Source: Streptomyces sp. ISL-96 (GTDB lineage: Bacteria > Actinomycetota > Actinomycetes > Streptomycetales > Streptomycetaceae). From it: a DNA stretch of 64,000 nt. Made by a program: the position numbers and the translations under genes. The notes beneath the pieces are model-generated. The model was not told the origin of the DNA, did not search any database, and saw only the letters and a list, made by a program, of their open reading frames with translations. Below are positions 53,353 to 64,000 of the stretch, in pieces (position 1 is the first letter of the stretch; each line of letters begins with the position of its first letter). The stretch covers positions 186,001 through 250,000 of the forward strand of contig NZ_JAGGPA010000020.1 of assembly GCF_018614035.1 (NCBI RefSeq). Reading direction: 5' to 3'.

Positions 53353-54102
53353 ATGGCTTCGGAGATTCCGCCGGTGCCGGGCAGTCCTGCCTGGTGGGCG
53401 AGCCGGAAACCGGCCCCTGCGTACCGGCGCGGACGCCCTCCGATGGACGTCGGCCGGATCGTCGAGACCGCGCTGAAGCTCATCGACGAAGTCGGGATCC
53501 AGGCCCTGACCCTGCGTATGCTCGCCAACGCACTGGACTCCGGCACGGCAACGCTCTATCGCCACTTCAACGGCAAGGACGAACTCCTCGCCCTCGTCGC
53601 CGACAGAATCCTGGGCGAGGTCGGCGTCGCGCCCGAAAAGTTGGACGGTCTGACCTGGCGGGAAGCCGTGACCGCCGCCGCGGAGACCCTCTACGACACC
53701 CTTCGCCGACACCCCCATGCGTTGCCCTTGCTGGCGGCCAAGGTTCCCGTGGGCCCCAACGGCCTCCGCGCCAGGGAACGGCTCATCAGGCTGCTCCTGC
53801 GCCACGGTTTTTCGGTCGGTCTGGCCGCCCGCGCCTTCACCGCCATCGGCCACTACGTGGTCGGCTTCGCCATCCAGCAGCACGGCCCCGGAACACCACG
53901 CCCCGAAGACCAGGCACAGCTGCGGGACTACTACCACTCTCTGGACCCCGCCACCTATCCGGCCACGACGGCCGCAGCCGACGAGCTGACCTCCGTGCCG
54001 CTGCACGAGGAGTTCCGGTTCGGACTGGACCTGCTCGTCGACGGTTTGGAACAGGCCAGGCGCAAAGACGCTCAGGCGCCTGGCGATTCCAGCGGGCCCT
54101 GA
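53353..54102 (+). CDS. TetR-family regulator (TetR_C_1 type)
   Basis: The 249-aa protein has an Arg-rich N-terminal extension, then the TetR HTH at ~34-80 (RIVETALKLIDEVGIQALTLRMLANALDSGTATLYRHFNGKDELL) and a C-terminal ligand/dimer domain with HPHALPLLAAK and RLIRLLLRHGFSVGLAARAF, as in TetR_C_1 proteins. ATG 53353 has AAAGGAGG 9 nt upstream. It lies directly upstream of the hydrolase/monooxygenase operon, in the same direction, with a palindrome and direct repeats in the gap. It is probably a repressor of that operon responding to an aromatic or drug-like ligand; that ligand is a guess. Confidence 0.87.
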   Translation: MASEIPPVPGSPAWWASRKPAPAYRRGRPPMDVGRIVETALKLIDEVGIQALTLRMLANALDSGTATLYRHFNGKDELLALVADRILGEVGVAPEKLDGLTWREAVTAAAETLYDTLRRHPHALPLLAAKVPVGPNGLRARERLIRLLLRHGFSVGLAARAFTAIGHYVVGFAIQQHGPGTPRPEDQAQLRDYYHSLDPATYPATTAAADELTSVPLHEEFRFGLDLLVDGLEQARRKDAQAPGDSSGP

Positions 54103-54288
54103 CTCCGGCAGCTCACTAGTGCGTAGCGACCCCCGTCCCTCATAGGCGCAGGCGTCACGCTTTCGGCCCGTGCCGCGCCAGTCGACTGACACGTGCCCCG
54201 CCAGGCCAATTCCACTTCTCCGCACGTGGCGCCGCCACCGCCCTGCCCGACCCTCGTCCGCACTTGGCTGCCCCTTTCAAAAATATAT

Positions 54289-54326
54289 GGCTACTCTGTA
54301 TCCGAAAACGATACGGCTACATCGTA
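54289..54326. promoter_or_regulatory. Putative TetR operator before the hydrolase operon
   Basis: GTATC (54298-54302) and GATAC (54310-54314) form an inverted repeat with a 7-nt spacer. Overlapping it, GGCTACtctGTAtCC and GGCTACatcGTAaCC are direct repeats 26 bp apart. The stretch is strikingly AT-rich for this genome and lies 20-57 nt before the ATG at 54346, where a repressor could block the promoter. Confidence 0.5.
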
Positions 54327-54345
54327 ACCAATACCTGGGGGCGAG

Positions 54346-55153
54346 ATGAAGAACAGCCTCACGGAGGGATCGTCATTCACGTCGGTCGACGGAATGCGCG
54401 TGCGCTTCGTGCGGGAGGGCCGAGGGCCGGCGGTGCTGCTGCACGGCTCCGGCTCCTCCCTGGACGCCTTCGAGCAGATCGCGGCCCGGCTACGCCCGGC
54501 CTACGAGGTGATTCGGCTGGACCTGCCGGGCTTCGGACTGACCGGGCCCCGCCCGGACCGGGACTACCGCATCGAGTCGTACGTCGCCTTCGTCGACCGC
54601 TTCCTCGACCGGCAGTCCGTGGACACCTGCACGGTCGCCGGCCACTCTCTCGGCGGGAACATCGCGTGGAACTTCGCACTCACCCACCCCGAGCGGGTAC
54701 ACCGCCTGGTGCTCATGAACGCGACCGGGTACGCCGGCAAGTCGCTGCCCGTCGCGATGCGCCTCGCCCGCAACCCGCTCACCCGCCCGCTGCTGCGCCG
54801 TGCGGGCTCGCGAGGCATGGTCGCCCGGAGCGTACGCGGCATGGTGGGGCCCGGTTTCACCGTGCCGGAAGCCATGGTCGACCGCATGCACTCCATGATG
54901 AGCGGGGCGGGGAACCGTGCCGCCTTCATCGACCTCGCCAGGACCGACCAGGCCGACCGGACGCCTGAACTCCGGCGGCTGCGCGTGCGCTCGCTGATCC
55001 TGCGCGGCGACCGCATCGACGGCCAGCACTTCGCCAGGGACATTCCTGACAGCCGGGACGTCGTACTCCCCGGTGTCGGTCACCTGATACCGGAGGAAGC
55101 ACCCGCCGAAGTGGCCCGACGCCCTTCTCGAATTCCTCGGAGACCCGTCATGA
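54346..55153 (+). pseudogene. Alpha/beta hydrolase 1, frameshifted at its 3' end
   Basis: The protein has the alpha/beta hydrolase marks: VLLHGSGSSLDAFEQIAARL (oxyanion), AGHSLGGNIAWNFAL (nucleophile Ser), LRGDRIDG (acid) and GVGHLIPEEAP (His). In the sequence as given, the frame runs on into the next hydrolase, making a 564-aa fusion. If one C of the CCC at 55115-55117 is removed, it ends as EVADALLEFLGDPS with a TGA at 55151-55153 that overlaps the next ATG (ATGA). So this is most likely a separate ~268-aa enzyme with a one-base insertion or sequence error. Confidence 0.8.
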
Positions 55154-56040
55154 GCCGCGCCTACGTCGCCAAGGGCGAAGACCGAATCCTGGACGAGAAC
55201 GCCCGGGCGGCCGCCCAAGGGTCCTTCGTCCCGCTGTCCGACGGGGTGACCCACTACCAGCTGGCCGGGCCGGACACGGGTCCGCTCGTGCTGCTGGCGC
55301 CCGGGCTGACGACTCCGCTCGGCTACTGGGACGCGGTCGCCGCCAACCTGCACACCCGCGGCCTGCGCACGCTGGCGTACAGCACGTACGGCCGCGGATG
55401 GTCCGACCGCGTCGAAGCCCGCTACGACCAGGCCCTGTTCCTCCGTCAGCTGAGCGAACTCCTCGACACCGTCGCCCCCGAGGAGCGCGTCCACGTGGTC
55501 GGGACGTCCATGGGCGGCCTCATCGCCCAGGCCTACGCCACCCAGCCCGGCGTTCCCACGCCGTTGTCGCTGACCCTGATCGGTCCGGCGGGCCTGGCCG
55601 GGCAGCCCCATCCCCTCACCCGCCTGCTGGCCGTCGATCCGCTGGCCCGGCGCCTGGGCAGGCTCTTCGGCCACCGTTTCCTCAGCAGCCATGTGGGAAA
55701 CGAGGTGCGGTCGAGCGATGACATCGCGCGGCTCCACCGCCTGGTCGACGAGCCCTACCGCTTCCACGGCTCGATCTACGCCACGCTGTCCACGGTCAGG
55801 GATTTCCCGCTCAGCGCACAGCACGACCTCTACCGACGGGCCGGCCGACTGCCCGTACCGAAGCTGCTGTTGTGGGGCAAACACGACCAGGTCACCCCCA
55901 TAGACCAGCTCGACGCCGTCCGGGACCTCTTCCAGCCGGACGACTCGCACGTGTTCGACCACTGCGGACACATGGTCCCGTTCGAGGATCCGCACGGCAC
56001 CGCACGGCTGCTCGCCACCTTCTTCGAAAAGATCAATTGA
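55150..56040 (+). CDS. Alpha/beta hydrolase 2
   Basis: The 296-aa protein is an MhpC-like alpha/beta hydrolase: LVLLAPGLTTPLGYWDAVA, VVGTSMGGLIAQAYA with the nucleophile Ser, LLLWGKHDQVTPI with the acid and FDHCGHMVPFEDP with the catalytic His. ATG 55150 overlaps the repaired stop of hydrolase 1. In the given sequence the two genes read as one frame because of a one-base shift near 55115. The FAD monooxygenase gene follows 17 nt downstream. The set looks like a degradation or detoxification route for an aromatic or ester compound. Confidence 0.85.
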   Translation: MSRAYVAKGEDRILDENARAAAQGSFVPLSDGVTHYQLAGPDTGPLVLLAPGLTTPLGYWDAVAANLHTRGLRTLAYSTYGRGWSDRVEARYDQALFLRQLSELLDTVAPEERVHVVGTSMGGLIAQAYATQPGVPTPLSLTLIGPAGLAGQPHPLTRLLAVDPLARRLGRLFGHRFLSSHVGNEVRSSDDIARLHRLVDEPYRFHGSIYATLSTVRDFPLSAQHDLYRRAGRLPVPKLLLWGKHDQVTPIDQLDAVRDLFQPDDSHVFDHCGHMVPFEDPHGTARLLATFFEKIN

Positions 56041-56057
56041 GGCAGAGGCCCATCTCC

Positions 56058-57599
56058 ATGAACGATCACCACGACGTCGACGTACTCATCGCCGGAGCCG
56101 GCCCGACAGGCTCCACCCTGGCGGCCGACCTGCTGCGGCGCGGCCTGCGCGTCCGCCTGATCGACAAGGCACCGCACGCCTCCAAGGGCTCCCGCGCCAA
56201 AGGCGTGCAGCCACGCACACAGGAGGTCTTCGAAGACCTCGGCGTACTGCACGAGGCACACGCGGAAGGCGGCCCCTACCCACTCGCGGGCATCCACCTC
56301 GGACCGCTCACCGCGCCATGGAAAATGCAGCAGCGCAACCGGCCGACCCCGGACGTGCCGTACCCGAACATCCTGCTCCTGCCCCAGCACCGCACCGACG
56401 CCATCCTGCACCGCCTGCTCAACCGGCTTGGACTGCCCATCGAATACGGCACCGCACTGGAGGACTTCGAACAGGACGCCACCGGCGTCACGGCCACACT
56501 CGCATCCGGCGAGAAGGTACGCAGCACGTACCTCGTCGGCGCCGACGGCGGCGCCAGCGCCGTCCGCAAGGCCACCGGTCTCGGCTTCGCGGGCGAGACC
56601 GACGCCTCCGACCGTACGCTCGTCATCGACGGCACGATCGACGGACTCTCCCGCGACCGGTGGCACATCTGGCCCCGCGCCTCCACGGGAGCGTGCCCGC
56701 TGCCGCACTCCGACCAGTTCCAGGTGATGATCCGGCTGAAGCCGGACGACACACCGGATCTCGACGAAGCCGCGCTGGCCGCCCGGTTCCAGAAGCTGAC
56801 CGGTCTGCGGCTGCGTGACATGACCTGGAGCTCGGTGTTCCGGCCCAACGTCCGGCTCGTCGAGCACTACCGCGCAGGCCGGGTTTTCCTGGCCGGTGAC
56901 GCCGCCCACGTGCACACCCCGGCCGGCGCCCAAGGACTCAACACCGGCGTACAGGACGCCTACAACCTCGGCTGGAAACTCGCCCAAGTCATCGCCGGCG
57001 CACCCGACAGCCTCCTCGACACCTACGAGGCCGAGCGGCAGCCGATCGCCGCACGCGTTCTGGGTAAGTCCAGCGAGCTGTACGCCAACCTCAGCCGGCA
57101 CCGTGTCTCCGGCCTCAAGCGCGGAGACGAAGAACGCCAACTCGATCTCTCCTACCGCGGCGGCCCACTCGCCCCCGGCCACTCTCCGGCCACCAAGACA
57201 CTGCACGTGGGCGACCGCGCACCGGACGCGCCGTGCTCCGCGCGCGATGCCCGACGCCTGTTCGACGTCTTCCGGGGACCGCACTTCACACTCCTGGCCT
57301 TCGGCCCGGACGCCACCGAGGCGCTGCACAAGCTGACCTGGCCCACCGACGGCACCGAACTGCGCCGCTACGCCGTCCGCACCGGACGCCCCATCGACGA
57401 CGGCGTCCTCGCCGACACCACCGGTCAACTGAACAGCGTCTACGGAATCACCGGCGACACGCTCATCCTCATCCGCCCGGACGGATACATCGCAAGCATC
57501 GTCACGTCCGACTGGACGACGGCTTTTACCGCCGCGGCCAAGGCGTTCACGCCGACGCCGCCCCGACCGGATCCCGAAGGGGTCCGGGTCGGCCGATGA
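56058..57599 (+). CDS. FAD-dependent aromatic monooxygenase
   Basis: The 513-aa protein is a class A flavin monooxygenase of the phenol/rifampicin hydroxylase type: dinucleotide-binding AGAGPTGSTLAADLL (residues ~13-27), the DG motif YLVGADGGASAVRKATG and the GD motif VFLAGDAAHVHTPAGAQGLNTG, with a C-terminal thioredoxin-like domain (about 400-510). It hydroxylates aromatic substrates with NAD(P)H and oxygen in the cytosol. It forms an operon with the two hydrolases under the TetR gene. Its ATG has a weak GGCAGAGG ribosome site. The stop codon lies inside the terminator hairpin. Confidence 0.9.
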   Translation: MNDHHDVDVLIAGAGPTGSTLAADLLRRGLRVRLIDKAPHASKGSRAKGVQPRTQEVFEDLGVLHEAHAEGGPYPLAGIHLGPLTAPWKMQQRNRPTPDVPYPNILLLPQHRTDAILHRLLNRLGLPIEYGTALEDFEQDATGVTATLASGEKVRSTYLVGADGGASAVRKATGLGFAGETDASDRTLVIDGTIDGLSRDRWHIWPRASTGACPLPHSDQFQVMIRLKPDDTPDLDEAALAARFQKLTGLRLRDMTWSSVFRPNVRLVEHYRAGRVFLAGDAAHVHTPAGAQGLNTGVQDAYNLGWKLAQVIAGAPDSLLDTYEAERQPIAARVLGKSSELYANLSRHRVSGLKRGDEERQLDLSYRGGPLAPGHSPATKTLHVGDRAPDAPCSARDARRLFDVFRGPHFTLLAFGPDATEALHKLTWPTDGTELRRYAVRTGRPIDDGVLADTTGQLNSVYGITGDTLILIRPDGYIASIVTSDWTTAFTAAAKAFTPTPPRPDPEGVRVGR

Positions 57600-57614
57600 G
57601 CGGCCGACCCGGAC
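57582..57614. terminator. Bidirectional hairpin between monooxygenase and katG
   Basis: GTCCGGGTCGGCCG (57582-57595) pairs perfectly over 14 bp with 57601-57614 around a 5-nt loop. The loop contains the TGA stop of the monooxygenase gene. It can also stop transcripts from the convergent katG, whose stop codon is at 57622. Confidence 0.8.
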
Positions 57615-57621
57615 ATCGGGC

Positions 57622-62816
<5,195 letters not shown>

Positions 62817-62894
62817 GCCGGGTCCTCCAGCGGGGAGTAGGGAGGTGCGCGGGGCCTGAGACATGGGCAGTTACGTGTGCGGTGGAAGTAGCTT

Positions 62895-62908
62895 TGGGAG
62901 CGCTCCCA
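62895..62908. promoter_or_regulatory. CebR operator (cellobiose-responsive)
   Basis: TGGGAGCGCTCCCA is a perfect 14-bp palindrome, identical to the known CebR binding site of Streptomyces. CebR represses cellulase and cebEFG genes until cellobiose or cellotriose is present. The site lies 79 nt upstream of the GH9 start and 150 nt upstream of the divergent ATPase gene. Confidence 0.93.
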
Positions 62909-63058
62909 ATGTGCGAGGTCGCAGATGCCGCGTCAAGACGTCGGACGTGAATCTTTCGGTCCAGACCATTCCCGACTCCCCAGTAACCAGCTACGTTGCG
63001 TGCCCAGTTGTCACTTCTGGCCGCAGCCGTCGCGCTGATTTGCCCTGGGCGGAACCCC

Positions 63059-64000
63059 ATGTCTGGCTCAATCTCCCTGCACAGCGTTTCCAAGACGTAC
63101 GACCGGGCCGTTCGCGCCGTCGACCGCGTCTCCCTCGACATCGCCCCTGGCGAGTTCCTCGTGCTGCTCGGCCCTTCCGGATGCGGTAAATCAACTGTCC
63201 TTCGCATGATCGCCGGACTTGAGGACATCACCGCGGGCGATCTGTTCCTCGACGGCGAGTACGCCAACCACCTGGCGCCGGGGCAGCGCGGCATGGCCAT
63301 GGTCTTCCAGAACTTCGCCCTCTATCCGAACATGACCAGCCGCGGCAACATCGGCTTCCCCCTGCGTTTCGAGGCCCCCGGAGAGGACTCCGGCCCACGC
63401 GTCGAGGCCACCGCCCGGATGCTCGGCATCGAGGACATCCTCGACCGCTACCCCGCGCAGCTCTCCGGCGGTGAGCGGCAGCGCGTCGCCATGGGACGGG
63501 CCATCTCCCGGCGGCCCTCCGTCTTCCTGATGGACGAGCCGCTGTCCAATCTCGACGCCAAACTGCGCAGCCATCTGCGCTCCGAGATCGCGCACCTCAC
63601 CCGCGAACTGGGCGTAACCACCGTGTACGTCACCCACGATCAGTCCGAGGCCATGTCACTCGGCGACCGGGTCGCGGTCATGCGCGGCGGCGTGCTCCAG
63701 CAGCTCAGCCGCCCCCGGGACGCCTACGGGCTGCCGGAGAACATCTTCGTCGCCGCGTTCATCGGCACCCCGCGCATCAACCTGCTCCAGGCCGTCGTGC
63801 ACGCGCCGCTGGAGGGCGCGATGTGGATCGCTCTCGGCGCGCAGCGGCTGCGCCTTCCCGAGCCCCTCAGCCCCGACCACCAGTTGCTCCGCATCCAGCA
63901 GGGCAGACAGCTCGTCGTCGGGCTGCGCTCGGAGGCCGTACGGATCGCCACGCCCGGTGAGGCCCGCCCCGGTGAGGTCGCGATCAGTGGTCTGGTCGAG
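63059..64000 (+). CDS. MsiK-like sugar ABC transporter ATPase (3' partial)
   Basis: The frame stays open to the window end, giving 314 codons. It is an ABC ATPase of the MalK/UgpC/MsiK type: Walker A GPSGCGKST, Q-loop MVFQNFALYPNMT, signature LSGGERQRVAMGRA, Walker B VFLMDEPLSNLDAKLR and switch VTHDQSEAM, followed by the start of the C-terminal OB-like regulatory domain (FIGTPRINLL). MsiK powers several sugar importers, including the cellobiose system. The divergent GH9 gene and CebR box fit a cello-oligosaccharide role. It could equally be a paralogue for another sugar, because typical MsiK starts MATVTYD and this one starts MSGSISL. ATG 63059 is the only good start. Confidence 0.88.
   Translation, partial: MSGSISLHSVSKTYDRAVRAVDRVSLDIAPGEFLVLLGPSGCGKSTVLRMIAGLEDITAGDLFLDGEYANHLAPGQRGMAMVFQNFALYPNMTSRGNIGFPLRFEAPGEDSGPRVEATARMLGIEDILDRYPAQLSGGERQRVAMGRAISRRPSVFLMDEPLSNLDAKLRSHLRSEIAHLTRELGVTTVYVTHDQSEAMSLGDRVAVMRGGVLQQLSRPRDAYGLPENIFVAAFIGTPRINLLQAVVHAPLEGAMWIALGAQRLRLPEPLSPDHQLLRIQQGRQLVVGLRSEAVRIATPGEARPGEVAISGLVE

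Overview
The window is high-GC actinobacterial DNA, almost certainly Streptomyces. The evidence is GC-rich third codon positions, frequent GTG starts, translational coupling through ATGA/GTGA overlaps, a SARP regulator, a canonical CebR operator next to an MsiK-type ATPase, and many secreted hydrolases. It reads as an accessory (arm-like) stretch: three well-kept functional modules lie among decayed transposases, truncated genes and genes broken by single-base shifts.

Region 1 (1-15.4 kb) looks like an old integrative element. The 3' end of an aldehyde dehydrogenase gene lies at 1-177, a decayed tyrosine recombinase follows, and a second copy of the dehydrogenase 3' end lies at 15339-15413. 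Inside are a LuxR-HTH/SARP hybrid regulator, a cutinase/PE-PPE-like hydrolase, an aculeacin-type acylase with an Ag85-like esterase, three secreted proteins that join different catalytic domains to the same PLL/DUF346 beta-propeller repeats, and an FHA protein coupled to a membrane Ser/Thr kinase. Three heptamer direct-repeat pairs with 4-nt spacers lie 47-57 nt before the hydrolase starts and look like binding sites for the SARP.

Region 2 (15.5-27.3 kb) is a minus-strand biosynthetic cluster built around L-2,3-diaminopropionate: SbnA, SbnB, a SyrP/TauD-like 2-oxoglutarate dioxygenase, an NRPS (half C domain, A, PCP, TE), a separate PCP fused to a Pls/PosA-type membrane left-handed beta-helix terminal domain, a glutamate synthase small subunit and an Sfp-type phosphopantetheinyl transferase. 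The split Pls-like architecture suggests a Dap-containing peptide or an amino-acid homopolymer.

Region 3 (27.5-35.4 kb) holds an unknown protein, leftovers of a surface-polysaccharide locus (sugar-phosphate transferase, toroid protein, truncated UDP-GlcNAc epimerase, broken deacetylase, frameshifted GT2), transposase debris and two small intact genes (VOC, ABM monooxygenase).

Region 4 (35.5-46.3 kb) is an apparently complete ceramide/sphingolipid-type cluster: CerR-like SDR, acyl-AMP ligase, ACP, two acyl-CoA dehydrogenase-like proteins, a serine-palmitoyltransferase-like alpha-oxoamine synthase, a GNAT-fold candidate N-acyltransferase, a fatty-acid 2-hydroxylase-like di-iron protein and an MMPL exporter.

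Region 5 (46.5-57.6 kb) mixes small intact genes (lactonase, SMI1/KNR4, STAS, an unknown acidic protein) with relics, then a TetR-controlled operon of two alpha/beta hydrolases and a FAD monooxygenase.

Region 6 (57.6-64 kb) carries katG, a multidomain GH9 cellulase and a partial msiK-like ATPase gene, with a perfect CebR box between the last two.

Several genes are broken only by one-base shifts in G/C runs, so some may be sequencing errors rather than true pseudogenes. No tRNA, rRNA or CRISPR array was seen.
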